In this document: positions 32,270 through 43,472 of the stretch, one piece after another
Position numbering within the stretch: the stretch's first letter is position 1
How the letters are laid out: each line of letters starts with the position of its first letter
NCBI GenBank assembly: GCA_037179335.1
Contig: JAKZHN010000017.1
Span: 124,001-188,000 of the forward strand
DNA: 64,000 nt
Direction: 5' to 3'
From: Cyclaneusma minus
Taxonomy: Eukaryota; Ascomycota; Leotiomycetes; Marthamycetales; Marthamycetaceae
Notes under the pieces: generated by a model
Databases searched by the model: none
Told to the model about the DNA's origin: nothing
What the model saw: the letters and a program-made list of their open reading frames with translations, nothing else
Made by a program: the position numbers and the translations under genes

Positions 32270-35200
32270 TCAAGAAGGAGAATAGTATCTCCAACCACCG
32301 TCGCGAGCAATCCGCTCACGCCCAACCCGGTCCGCCTCGATCTCCTCGACTGTCAGCCCATCGCGATCCCAGTTTGCACTCGAAGTGCGGTTGCGGAAGC
32401 TGTGGAACCGAGACCGGTCATGCGGAAAGACCTCTTCCAGATTAAAGGGTTGCGGAGGTCCGAAAATAGTAAAGGGGTCCACGTGTTGTTGGCGGACAAG
32501 CTGTTCCCGCATGGGGGTACCTTCGGCCCAGCTTCGAGTCTCGAACCCTTCACAATCCGAGTCGTCGGAATCGAAGACGTCGGGCAATTCAATCTCGTCG
32601 CCCGGTAGGTACGCAGGCGGGGATTTCTTGACCGACTTCGCATTCGACTTGCCGCTTGTAGCTGATTTATTAGGACGGCTCGGAGTCTTCGTATTGTGTT
32701 GGCTGCTCTGGCCTGGGTTTGAGGCGAACAGTATGGGCGCCTTGGACATCTGAGCCAACTCCATGGGATGTGTAGGCTTCGACGTCATTGCCTCTGCTGT
32801 GTAAGTGGGCTTGGTCTGAGCCGCCTCCACCGAATGTACCGACTTGGAGAGTGCCATTCGGACAGGTTGTGCCATCGGTTTGGGGACATGCTCCGTCATC
32901 ACGACGTCTGTATCATCTGGATCGTCTGTACGGACGCGCTTAGGCTCAAGTCGATGTGCTTCAGCTGTCTCGTTCTGCAGAGGTCTTTTGGGGAGAACTT
33001 TATCCACGTCCTGCTGGAGAGGCTGCATACGGAGTGGACGAGCAGCAGGTGGTGGCGGCCGACGGAGCTTAGCCTTTTCGATTTCAATCCTTCGTAGTTT
33101 CTCCTTTTCTGAGACGGTTGACTTCATCTGCTCGTCCTTTTCAATTGTTAGTATCTAATGCTGCAGTGACCAACCCTTACGCAAACGGACCAGATCCGCT
33201 GCTCGGATATGGCTGGGTTTCTTGAGAGATGCACTCACCTGTTCTCGTCTGAGAGCTTCTCGTAGGCGCTGTTTCTCGGCGTCCGCCTCCAGTTTCCTCT
33301 GCTCTTCCTCTCGCGCTCTCCTTGCGGCTTCTTTTTGGCGCTGGCTTTCTGCTTGTGCCTCCAGTTTCCTTTCCCGATCTTCCTGAGCTTTCCTGGCAGC
33401 TGCTTGCTGGCGCGCTTCGGCAGCTCTGACCTTTTTCCTCAACTTTTCCTTCTCTTCCTGTTGTCGCCGAGCCTCAGCTTCGGCTTCTTGTTTTTTCCGC
33501 TCTTCCTGTTCCTGTTTGAGGGCTGCCCGGTGACGCTCTGTCTCAGCCTTCAACTCTTGTCTCCGCTTCTTATCCTTCTCTTCCTGTTCTCTCCTCCTGG
33601 CGGCCGCTGTGAGCGCTTTTGGCTTGGCGATTGGAGCTCGATTACTTGCAGATGAAATCGAGCGGCTGTGAACAGATGTTGCCTGGCTGTGAGTTGAGGC
33701 CGTTAGGGCCTGGCTCCTTGGTGATGAATCGGAAGAGGAATTAGAAGAGGCGGACACCGATCGCTCGAGAGCCGCAGCAGCAGCAGTTGCTACATCTCCG
33801 CTCTGCGCTCCATTATATCCCTTGTTGATATTTATGCGCGTAGGAGCTTGAACTGCCCTGATTGGAGGGGGTTTAGCTTGAACTGGCACTTGGGCAGTAA
33901 AAGACGTCGTTGACTTCTGCTGTTGTTGTACAGTCAGTATAAATTCAGTATGGCTGTGACTTCTATAGCGGCACAGAACATAATATTACTCACCGAGAAG
34001 ACCTCGGTAGTCACTGGCTGCTGTAGCTTGCTTGGCAATTGAGTCGCAGTAGTATTGGCCACTGGTTTCTTCTGAAGCATTATTAGCACACCCCTATGTA
34101 AAGCCGAGCCGGCTCGGCTCGGCGAAGACATTAAAGAGACACGTACCGGCGGAACCTTGGACATAAGCGACGGCTGAGCTTCGTTCGGCGCCGGGACAGC
34201 AGTCTCTTTTATTGGTTTTTGCTAATGTATGGTCAGTCAGTGAGCTCTCGAAATGATACTGATGTTCGAAGATGCGAGGAAGCAATGGGTGAGCACTAAC
34301 CGTCAAATCCTCGACATCTGTGGCCTGTGCCTTCTTGACATAGATTGGGGCGGCAGCCATTGGCTTTTGCTATCACAGACAATCAGCATCATATCATTTG
34401 GCACTGAATCAGGTATGAACCAAATAGAAGTCACGAAGTACTTACAGGCAAACTTTCCGTGTCAGACATTTCGACATCCTCCGTCACAGACGAAGCAACG
34501 GCAGTGGTTGTTTTCTCGAGCTGATATACTGTTAGTATATTGTCGCTCGACACAACGAATTCAGGGAGAAGGTTAGGGAAACTCACCAGGGCTTTTGGGG
34601 GGCTGGGAGGAAGCGGCTTCTCGTCGACTGACGCGTTCAACAGGGTTTGCGGAAGTTTGTAATGTCGGTCCTCAAAAGAAGGGTTCAGCTCCATGGTAAC
34701 ATCGAGATCCTGACTCCCATAGTATCCAGAATCGGCTACAGCGGGCGGGTTTGGGTTCTTCCATGAGCCGAGCATGTTAATTCGTTCCTGGAGGCGTTGT
34801 GTAGAAGTGCGGATTTGAGTTCTACCCTCCGTGGCACTATTCTCATGGGCATCATGCTGGGGTTGTGAAGCTTCTGGAGCTTCCGGGGCTACGGCGGCTT
34901 CCGATATGACAGATCTGCTGGGCGATTCCAGCTGGACTTCTTCAGCATCTTGTGCGACGAGCCGGCTTGGGGATTTGGACTCGAGTGCAGAGGCCTCAAA
35001 GTCGACGCGGCTGGTAGGGAACTCGGGAACTGATTCAGGGACGGATTCGGGGGCTTCCGTCTCGACCGGCCTGCTGGGGGATTTGACGCGAGTTTCCGGG
35101 GCCTCGAGGGCAACCAGCTTGTTGGGGGACTTGAAATTGATTGCTGGCGAGTCCAGCACGAAGGGCTTGGCCGGGGACTTGAGTTTGACCGGAGACCTGG

Positions 35201-35725
35201 GCTTGACGGGGGATTTTGGCTTTGCAATTATCTCTGGCGCGTTGTTCGATGTGACGGGTTTGCTGGGCGACTTGGGCCTGGCCTCTGGCGTTTCCAGCAC
35301 AACAGAACTGCTAGCCTCCTTCGTCTCGGGCTCCTTTCCTTTGGCAGCGGTCGATTTTGTAGGGCTCGTGAGCCTCGGCTTCGCGTTGAGACTGACGGGC
35401 TCCAGAGGCCTGCGGACGACAGTATTGGGCTGCTTGGGTGTTTTGAAGGCATCGGAGATAGTGCTACCAACGACTGTTAACAGGATGCAGCTGTGCGGGC
35501 GATGATTAGCACTTACAATGAGTTCTTGGTGAAGATGCCGTCCATCCACTCGTTGAGCCAATCGACCTGGGTGCTAGCAGCGAAGGAGAACTCGGTGCAC
35601 TCCTCCTGCACCATCTTCTGGACGGAGTCGCGCTCCTGGTCAATCCAGACGCTGGAGCCCACGGGCAGACGAGGCTGGGCGCCGCGCATGGCGGCATTCG
35701 AGGGCTTCAGATCGAGCGGCGCCAT
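32270..35725 (-). CDS. sli15: INCENP/Sli15 inner centromere protein
   Basis: Scaffold of the chromosomal passenger complex that activates Aurora kinase. Eight exons: 35725..35517, 35463..34587, 34520..34446, 34369..34301, 34221..34147, 34071..33994, 33919..33239 and 33136..32270; 976 residues, all junctions in frame. The C-terminal IN-box is clear: ELPDVFDSDDSDCEGF, SWAEGTPMREQL, VDPFTIFGPPQPFNLEEVF, then RTSSANW with the TSS activation motif. A charged single-helix region rich in E, K, R and Q spans exon 7 (REQEEKDKKRRQELKAETE). The N-terminus (MAPLDLKPSNAAMRG... WLNEWMDGIF) is the short helical part expected to bind survivin/borealin homologues. Exons 3 to 6 are evenly spaced mini-exons (see findings). 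Confidence 0.9.
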
Positions 35726-36224
35726 TGTCGGTTTGCCCTTGTGACGCGGAAACAGGGCTTGTGCGGTGGAATTGGAACAGCGAGACGCGAGGAGGAGGGA
35801 GCGTAATCGGCATGTAGATTATACGGCAGTCGGGCGCCTGTCGGAGTCGGCGGAAGAGATGTGTCGTGACGCGCTTTGGCGGAGCAGAGGTGGTGATGTG
35901 ATGGGGCGTTTCGAGACGTTCGGTTTGGCAGGGGAGCTGCGAGAACTACTAGTATTGACATGTAAATAGGTCGGGTGATCCGTGCTCGGCCGACACCTTC
36001 GTCTCGTCACCCACAGCTGGATTCGGGTGCGCTTCCTGATTATTTCTCCTTCAGGAGTATGTTATATCGGAACTCAGCAACCACCCTCTAGAGTTAGGTA
36101 GTGCTTCGACTGCATCCCGCAGATCCCGCAGCTACATGCACGTATATATTCCCATAATCCCATTTGCCATTTTCCCTGTTTCTCACTTTTGTGAATTGCT
36201 TTCCCCCGAGCTCACATCGACGCA
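35726..36224. other. Divergent promoter between INCENP and acyl-CoA dehydrogenase
   Basis: About 500 bp separating two divergent genes. Small ORFs on both strands (35707-35961, 35766-35969) are not supported. Confidence 0.55.
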
Positions 36225-37828
36225 ATGCGATCATCCCTCTTCCAAGTGGCGACTTTGTCAAAGGCCTCGCCCTTCGTATGCTGGCCTGCAAGACCATGGC
36301 TCGACACCATTCGGCTTTTCTCCCAAACTCCTCGCCGGAACACAAACACGTTGATGGAGACCACCGGCTTCACTGACACACAACTGCAAGTCCGAGAAGC
36401 GATATCTAACATCTGCTCCGACTTTCCGGATGTATGACAAGTTGTCTGCCTTCTTTCCCAGCCCGCCTGTTCTGACAATATCAGGAATACTGGGCCCGTC
36501 ATGACGAGTCTGGGGAATACCCCCATGAGCTCCATGCCGCTCTTGCTAAAGACGGCTGGATCGGTATAGCATTACCTGAAGACCTAGGCGGCGCTGGCTT
36601 GGGCATCTCAGAGGCTACCATGATGCTTCAAACTATCTCCGAGTAGGTGGTCCCCCAAGTACATACCACAGGCACCCTCAACTGCTTTTCTCTTTCTCTT
36701 TATTTTTTATGCCGCCGAGTCCTATATTATTGGTCAAGCAATTGTCTTATGCGTCTGTCGACACTCGACAAGGTCTATTTTGTTTCAGTATGGATTACTG
36801 GTTTATTGTCTTGATCTGCATTGAATCGCATCTTCCATCCAAGCTAACAACCTCGCAGAAGCGGAGCTGGTATGGCTGGTGCCCAGTCGATCCATGCAAA
36901 CGTCTATGCTACACAGCCAGTAGCCAAATTTGCAACCCCAGAGCAGCGGCAACAAATGTTGCCAAAGCTAATCAACGGTACCTGGCGGGCTTGCTTCGGC
37001 GTCACAGAGCCCAATACCGGCTTAGATACACTCAAACTCAAGACTCAAGCCCGCCGCTCGGATAGTGGCAACTACCAGATCTCAGGCCAGAAGATCTGGA
37101 TATCGTCCGCCCAGGTTGCCTCCAAAATGATCCTCCTAGCTCGCACAACGGCCTTGGAAGACGTTAAAAAGCCGTCCGAAGGCCTCTCTCTGTTCTTTAT
37201 TGACTTCGACAAATCTGCCCCTGGCCTTGAACTCAAGCGGATCAAGAAAATGGGGGGCCGAGCTGTGGATGCCAACGAAGTCTTCTTTGACAACTATGAA
37301 GTCCCTGCCGACACTCTTATCGGCCAAGAGGGCCAAGGTTTCAAAATCGTGCTTCATGGCATGAACGCCGAACGCTGTCTTCTTGCTGGCGAGGCTCTAG
37401 GTCTCGGATACGCAGCCCTGTATCGAGCCTCCAAGTATGCTAAAGAGCGAGTCGTGTTCGGTCGTCCCATCGGCATGAACCAGGGAATTCAGCATCCGCT
37501 TGCAGACGCCTACATGCATCTTGAGGCTGCAAAACTTGCTACATATCATGCTGCTAGACTCTACGATCGGAGCGGGAAGGAAGGAGAAAGTATTACACAG
37601 ATGGAAGTGGGCGTGGCGTGCAACAGTGCCAAATACCTGGCTGCAGAGGCTGCGTTCAAAGCTTGTGAGAGAAGTGTGCTGAGTTTGGGCGGCATGGGCT
37701 ACGCACAGGAATATCATGTAGAGAGGTATATGAGAGAGGTATTTGTGCCGCGGATTGCTCCGGTGAGTAGGGAGATGATCATGAATTATGTGGCGGAGAA
37801 AGCGCTTGGTTTACCTCGAAGCTATTAG
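36225..37828 (+). CDS. Acyl-CoA dehydrogenase, mitochondrial
   Basis: FAD enzyme oxidising acyl-CoA to trans-2-enoyl-CoA, in fatty-acid or branched-chain amino-acid catabolism. Exons are 36225..36431, 36485..36642 and 36859..37828; 444 residues. The N-terminus is rich in Arg/Ser with RLFSQTPRRN, like a mitochondrial presequence. Signatures are FGVTEPNTGLDTLKLKT (first ACAD motif), KIWISSAQVASKM (FAD/substrate contact), and near the C-terminus LSLGGMGYAQEYHVERYMRE (second motif region). Intron 2 is long (216 nt). The chain-length class is not visible; the late GMGY motif and short form resemble bacterial FadE-like, short or medium-chain enzymes. A foldback element starts 12 bp after the stop codon. 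Confidence 0.93.
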
Positions 37829-38585
37829 GAAATATATATCAAGGGAATCGCTAAATCACATATGGAGGAGACTGGAGTTTTGAAGACGCATACAGACCAA
37901 GCCTAGGTAGTTAAAATAGCTTTGCAATTGCCGCCGTTTCAATTCTATTTCAGATTTCTTAAACCCCAATTAACCAAACAATTTCCAATTTTCAAGTATT
38001 TCGGAATATATTATATTCCAAATAATTTGAGATATTCAAAGTGATTGAAAGTATTCTAAGTGATTAAGAGCATTCCAAGTAATTAAAAGTATTCTGACTT
38101 CTACCTAAGTCAATAGGAATATTCCAAGTATGAAGTAAGAGTATTCCAAGTCCAAACGGTTGCAAATTGAAAATATTTCGAGTAATTGCATATGTAGTGG
38201 ATTCCTATTCCAAATAATGGGGAGTATCCAAGTCATTAGGAATATCATCACCAATCAAGGGTCTTGTAGTGACAGAGATACTTTGAAACAGGCTTAGTCT
38301 GTATGCGATTTCAAAACTCCAGATGCGAGTGGATTTAGCGATTCCCTTTATCAAACTAGAATGGAGACCAAGCTGTGAGAACGTTGCGCAGTCCGCTAAA
38401 GTTAGCGAATTCATTATGACAGAGCTTATTCCATGATCATTGCTCCTAGTGACACCTATTCTACAATGCTGCAGCCGTAAGCTCTTTGATGTTCAGACAG
38501 CTAACCTTGCCGATGCTCAATGCTATGCTCGCCGAAAAACCACCGTCCATTAATCATACTTCGTCCCATCATAGCAATGTCGCTC
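37829..38585. other. Intergenic filled mostly by a foldback element
   Basis: Between convergent acyl-CoA dehydrogenase and TUG/UBX genes. About 500 bp of it is the element at 37841-38348. No ORF is supported. Confidence 0.6.
37841..38348. mobile_element. Foldback/MITE-like element, about 60-bp inverted arms, 19-bp array inside
   Basis: The left arm 37841-37906 (AAGGGAATCGCTAAATC, then CTGGAGTTTTGAA, then CGCATACAGACCAAGCC) is repeated in reverse complement at 38289-38348, with the same blocks in the same order and small indels. TATC stands directly outside both ends, a possible target duplication. The middle (37965-38255) holds many units of the 19-bp repeat (for example AAGTGATTAAGAGCATTCC, AAGTAATTAAAAGTATTCT). 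No coding capacity. Confidence 0.82.
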
Positions 38586-40230
38586 TTACTTCTTGCCAAA
38601 CTTCAGCCACTTGACGTTTGCCAGATTCTTGACTCCAGTTCCACCGCTGCTCTCACCCTTAGACTCCTTCTCCTTGCCTTTGCCTTTGTCCACCTGTTCC
38701 GTGTTATTCGACTCGACCGCAGTTGGCACTGGCACCTTCAGCTCCCTTGCCTGCTGGGCAAAGTGCTCCTTGAGCACCTCCCCACTCCTTGTTTCCGCCG
38801 TGACCTCGTCGCCCCAATGGAAAATAACCAGCATACCGCCTCTGAAGCCCAAATCTCCAATCAGCTTCTTTCCACCCTGTGCGGGCACCGTGACATTCCC
38901 AGTCTTTCCTGCATATTTCAGCACGAAAGCAGCCTGCTCGTGTCTGATCAGGCCTCTGACGAAGTCGTACAGCGTCTCTCCCGTATCACTTTGCCCAAAG
39001 GTGCCATCAACGCTCTTACCGTCTGGCAAGCGGATACGGATCTTGACTTCACGCACAGCAGCAGCTTTGGCCGCGGCCTCTTGTGCCGCCGCGTCAAGCT
39101 CGGCATCGCTAAGCATCTTCTTATTGATGGAGGAGGTCTTGAGACGCGATTGATAGACTTGTGCTTGCGCTATGGACAGCTCGTAGTCCGAATCATTGTG
39201 AGGTTGGAGAGCTGCGGCGGGTACGGAGGAGGTGGGTGCGGAGTAGACGGATATTGAGCGGGCACCGGGGCCAATGACGGGGGATGTGGGAGAAGGTGGG
39301 GACGTGGGTGCTGGAGTGGTAGTTGCGGGTGTTGGCGACGGATCTGGGGCGCCGTTTTGAGGGGCTGGAGCGTCGGGCATTGGTGTGTCCTCTTTCTCGA
39401 TCTTTCCCAGTTCTTCGCTCACTGTATCTTGCTGGGCTTGCGGTGCTGTAGCGAGGCTGGGCTCTGGTGCGGAAGCCGCGTCGTTCTTGTTGTCCTTCTC
39501 CTTTTCAGGTTTCGTTGCAACAGCAGCTTTACCCTCATCCTCACCGGCGGTGCTGAAGTACTGGGCAATTTGCGCCTTGGCCTCTTCCAGTGGCATGTCT
39601 GTCACCTTGAAGCTCATTCGAATCATACAGCTGCCATTTCTGAATCCGAGCTGAGCTAGGTTCTTCTGTAAATCTGCGAAGGTCGAAAGTGGCCTGCCAG
39701 CAATGTTCAAGACTGGCATTTCGTAGTAAATCCTTCCGGCGCCTGCATCCCCACTGTCCGTTTTAGGAGCTCCCCGATCCGTGAAATTGAACTTCATACT
39801 ATCTCGCGACTCGAATGCTCTCAGAATCATCCATAGCGTCGTTGATGATGAGAACTTGTCTTGTAGGCGACCGTTCGGCGTGTCTTTGGAAAGCGACTCG
39901 GGAAGAGCGAGGGCCACGGAGACGGGCGTCGGCGATTTGGAGATGAGCACAAGATCGAGCTTTGCGCCAGAAGCCAGGCCACTTTGACCTACGTTGCGCG
40001 AGAGGTCGACAGTCTTGTTGTTGTTCCTGGAGAAGGCAAGTTAGCATAGTCCGTACCTCACGCAGTGAATGAGATGTTCAGTACTTGAGCCCATAATTGC
40101 CGATCGGCTCGCTCTTGGGACCCAGCTTCTCCCATGCTTGATCAAGTACTTCTCCGAGATAGGTGTTCCTTGTGACAGCAATCTTCGCTCTTCGCGCCGA
40201 AGTATCCACAACGGTAAGATGCGATGCCAT
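38586..40230 (-). CDS. TUG/ASPL-like protein with UBL and UBX domains
   Basis: Probable Cdc48/p97 adaptor of the TUG (yeast Ubx4) type. Exons are 40230..40085 and 40026..38586; 528 residues. The N-terminal ubiquitin-like TUG-UBL1 domain (about 1-75) reads TVVDTSARRAKIAVTRNTYL and continues GLKNNNKTVDLSRN across the intron. A second ubiquitin-like segment follows (FNFTDRGAP...YYEMPVLNIAGRPLSTFADL). The UBX domain lies near residues 350-440 (VKIRIRLPDGKSVDGTFGQS, LYDFVRGLIRHEQAAFVLKY). A Pro/Ala-rich linker separates them. The C-terminus is Lys-rich. Convergent with the acyl-CoA dehydrogenase gene. Confidence 0.88.
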
Positions 40231-40372
40231 TATTGATGGCGGCGGGGTGACAAGCACGGTGGAAGTGCAGGAGAAAGAAGGTCTTGAGGAGCGGGAGACA
40301 ACGGAGAGCAATACTCAACCTCGGGGTTACTGATTGATGGATTGATTGATGAACGAGTGCGTGGTGGAGTCG

Positions 40373-40600
40373 CTTGTGGTGACAATTCTATGTTGTACGC
40401 TTAGGCTACGACTTGGGAGTGTTATTCGAAAACCTTCCAATCACTCGGAATATCTATGGGCACTTGGATTATCCTCAACTATTAGAGATAGTCTTAATTA
40501 TTCAACAATATTCCAGTTACTCGGAATACTTCTGAATACTTAGAATATTCTCGATTACTAGAGATATTCTCGATTGTTTAACAGCCTTTCAGTTACTATT
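40373..40600. repeat. Element end plus 19-bp-period array
   Basis: 40373-40416 reads CTTGTGGTGACAATTC then GCTTAGGCTACGACTTGGG, matching the ends at 2950-3169. The array that follows has units like CGATTACTAGAGATATTCT. A partner right end is not clear. Confidence 0.55.
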
Positions 40601-40718
40601 CCCGAGTAGCTACTCGTGATACTCTTGAATCGTTAGGACTTAAGCTACCGCACGTGTCCGGCTCAGTGAAACGACAATGCCACGCTGACGCGACCCGGGT
40701 AAATGAACACACGCTAAC

Positions 40719-40870
40719 GCTACCAGACGGCCGCTGTAAGACGGACTCTTCTCCCAGAGCAACTGGGTTCTATTTTGAATTAATTTAAATATTTCTAGCT
40801 ATAGGGAATATTCCAGATTGCTAGGCATATATTCAATTATTAATAATAGTATATTTCTAGTTACAGTATG
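40719..40870. repeat. Inverted element end plus 19-bp-period array
   Basis: 40719-40772 is the reverse complement of the motif at 31941-31993 (CCAGACGGCCGCTGTAAGA, then TTCTCCCAG.GCAACT). It is followed by AT-rich units with GGGAATATTCC. No second arm is found to the right. Confidence 0.6.
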
Positions 40871-41106
40871 GTGACTGTTTAAGGACGCTCCGGCAGCGTG
40901 GGTGACTGCCGAGAAGGGCTTAGTGGGAGACTAGCGCGTGTTCATAACCGTGCACGGTCTGCTGGAGCGCCCGCCATATGTCACGCCAACCATTGATCGC
41001 GCCTACATGTACCCCGGATTTCTGTGTTTATCCCCATCCACCACCCCGCGGCGGGCGGTTAAACAACGTCACGACATACCCATCTCTTCCTGCGACCGCC
41101 AAAAAC

Positions 41107-43472
41107 ATGGCCTCCGCCGACAAATCGCAGGTGAACGGCTCTACCGTGGACCCTGAGACGCTCTACGACAAGCAGACCTGCATTGGTATGTGAACTGCGA
41201 CCTTGCTTGAGGAGGACTCCCAGCTAATCCAATCCAGGCGGTGGCAGCTTTGGCAAAGTCTACAAAGGGTAATTCACGCCTGCTCCGTACCTGCGAGCCA
41301 GGCTTGCTAACTGGTGCAGGGTCGATAAGCGTACGGGACATGCTGTGGCCATCAAGATCATCGACGTCGAAAGCGCTGATGATGAAGTCGAGGATATCAT
41401 CCAGGAGATCGCCATTCTTGGACACATGAAATCGCCCTACGTGACTTCATACTATGGCTCGTATCTGAAGGGAACGAATCTCTGGATTATCATGGAGTAC
41501 TGTGCTGGTGGCAGCTGCAGTGAGCTTCTGAAGCCAGGCTTGATCGCAGAGGACTACATTGCCATCATCATGCGAGAAATGCTCCTGGCCCTGGAATATC
41601 TGCACGATGACCAGAAGCTACACCGGGATATCAAGGGTATGTGCCATTTGTTTGTTGCGCGGACCATAAGGCTGACCCAATTCGTGTCCAGCTGCCAACA
41701 TCCTGGTGGACTCGAGTGGACACATCAAGCTCGCTGATTTCGGCGTCTCGGGCCAACTCTCAGCCACTTTGACCAAGAAGAATACGTTTGTCGGCACTCC
41801 CTTCTGGATGGCTCCCGAAGTCATCAGGCAAAGTGGCTACGATCACAAGGCAGATATCTGGTCGCTTGGCATTACGGCAATCGAACTTGCAATGGGCGAA
41901 CCTCCTTACTCCGAGATTCATCCTATGAAGGTTCTCTTCTTGATTCCCAAGAACCCGCCTCCCAGACTCGAAGGGAACTTCACCAAAGCTTTCAAGGATT
42001 TCGTGGAGGCTTGCATACAAAGAGATCCTAGGGACCGACTATCTGCGAGAGACTTGCTGAAGCTTCCGTTCATTCGAAGAGCCAAGAAGACGTCGTACGT
42101 GACCGAGCTTATTGAGAGATACGAACGCTGGGCTGCCAAGAATATCACCGAAATCGACCCGGATGACTACGAAGAACGGAAGCCAGAGGTTAAACAGCCG
42201 GACGATGAAGATCTTTGGGACTTCGGAACTGTCCGTCCCGCAGATGGAAAGTCGAACGGACGAGCTGAACTGACAGAAATGGCTGGAAATATTCCAGATG
42301 GAAGACTGTCACCAGTTGATGATGCCTACACGGAAGCGAAACTCGCTATGGCGGACTCGGGATATGCTTCTACCACAGAGACTGTGAAAGCCCCGGTTTC
42401 GCCTGTCAAGCAACATTTCGCAATGAAAGTTCCTTTGCCACCGACTCCCGGAAAGCCAATGGCCACGCCGCGAGCCAGCCAAGGCCAACTTCCTCGTAGC
42501 TGCGAATCCCCCGACTACGACCGCGTTCTACAAGAGCAACTCCACAAAGATATGGGATTCCTGAAGCTTGGCAGCACGCCTCCTATTCCCGAGCCTACGC
42601 ACGCGGATCAAACCCCGAGGCCCCGACCGGTGGCCGCAACCCCTGTTCCCAGAGTTTCTTCCATTGTAATCCCCGAGATCCCTCCTTTCCGTGGTGGCGG
42701 CAAGCCTCTTCAGTCTGCAGTCAAATCATCTGCTCCGCCAACTGCCGAGATTTCTCCTATCCGTGGTGGCGGTAGCAAGCCTCTTCCTGCAATCAAATCA
42801 TCTGCTCCACCAACTGCCGAGATCCCTCCTTTCCGCGGTGGCAGCAAGCCTCTTCAGTCTGCAATCAAATCGCCTGCTCCACCAACTGCCGAGATCCCTC
42901 CTTTCCGCGGTGGCAGCAAGCCTCTTCAGTCTGCAGTCAAATCATCTGCTCCGCCAACTGCAACTCCTCAGCAGCAACCACTCTCTGCTTACGCCAACCA
43001 AGGACAGGCGCCGATCAGACCTCAAGAAATCGAGGGTATGAAGCGGGCCCTTGGTCATGAGATGCCTCTGGCTATGCCTACGCCTACGCCCGATGACTCT
43101 GGAGAATTAGATGCCTTGAACGATGTCATTTTCCCAAGTCTCGAAGAAGCGCTCAAGCGACGGGAGGCAAGGCTGAAGGCAAAATTCCAACAGGAGAACA
43201 GCCAGAGCGGCGGCAAGGACTCCTCTGCACCCGGCAGCAATCTTGCAGTCCCCATGACGCCTAACCAAATGCGTGCCCAGGCCGCCCACGAGAAGCTGCG
43301 CAAACTAGTCTACAAACTGGCGCAGGTATGCAAGGAAATGGACCACTGGGACAAGCAGGAGCCTGTTGGAAACGGCAACGGTACCGTGAATGTGTTTCTG
43401 GAGAGCCTGTTGGAAGAGATCCTTGTGAGGGTTGAGCCGGAGCCTGCAGACGAGGATGATGACCAATATTAG
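41107..43472 (+). CDS. Ste20/GCK-family protein kinase, Sid1/SepL-like
   Basis: Serine/threonine kinase, probably of the septation initiation network or a related GCK-III pathway. Exons are 41107..41185, 41238..41268, 41320..41636 and 41692..43472; 735 residues. Exon 2 is only 31 nt and encodes most of the Gly-rich loop (IGGGSFGKVYKG). The kinase domain covers about residues 20-275: AIK lysine, LHRDIKAANIL, DFGVSGQL, activation segment GTPFWMAPEV, WSLGITAIELA. Its end, TSYVTELIERYERWA, is characteristic of GCK-III kinases. The tail is Pro-rich with four tandem repeats. Sid1/SepL versus MST-1 is not separable by eye. Confidence 0.9.
42675..42960 (+). repeat. Four tandem 69-75-bp coding repeats in the GCK kinase tail
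   Basis: Each unit encodes a variant of EIPPFRGGSKPLQS then A(I/V)KSSAPPTA. The third and fourth copies are almost identical in DNA, so this is a recent minisatellite-type expansion; copy number may vary between strains. Confidence 0.85.

Larger units (their letters stand above)
40231..41106. other. Divergent intergenic region with element remains
   Basis: Between divergent TUG/UBX and GCK kinase genes. It contains an end motif at 40373-40416, a 19-bp-period array at 40430-40600, a second end motif at 40719-40772 and a second array at 40785-40870. The last 200 bp would be the kinase promoter. Confidence 0.6.

Noticed and set aside
34831..35505. Plus-strand ORF of 224 codons
   Set aside because: Antisense of INCENP exon 2; low-complexity Gly/Ser/Leu reflects the repeated SPxKP codons.
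38520..39257. Plus-strand ORF of 245 codons
   Set aside because: Antisense of the TUG/UBX coding exon with no recognisable features.
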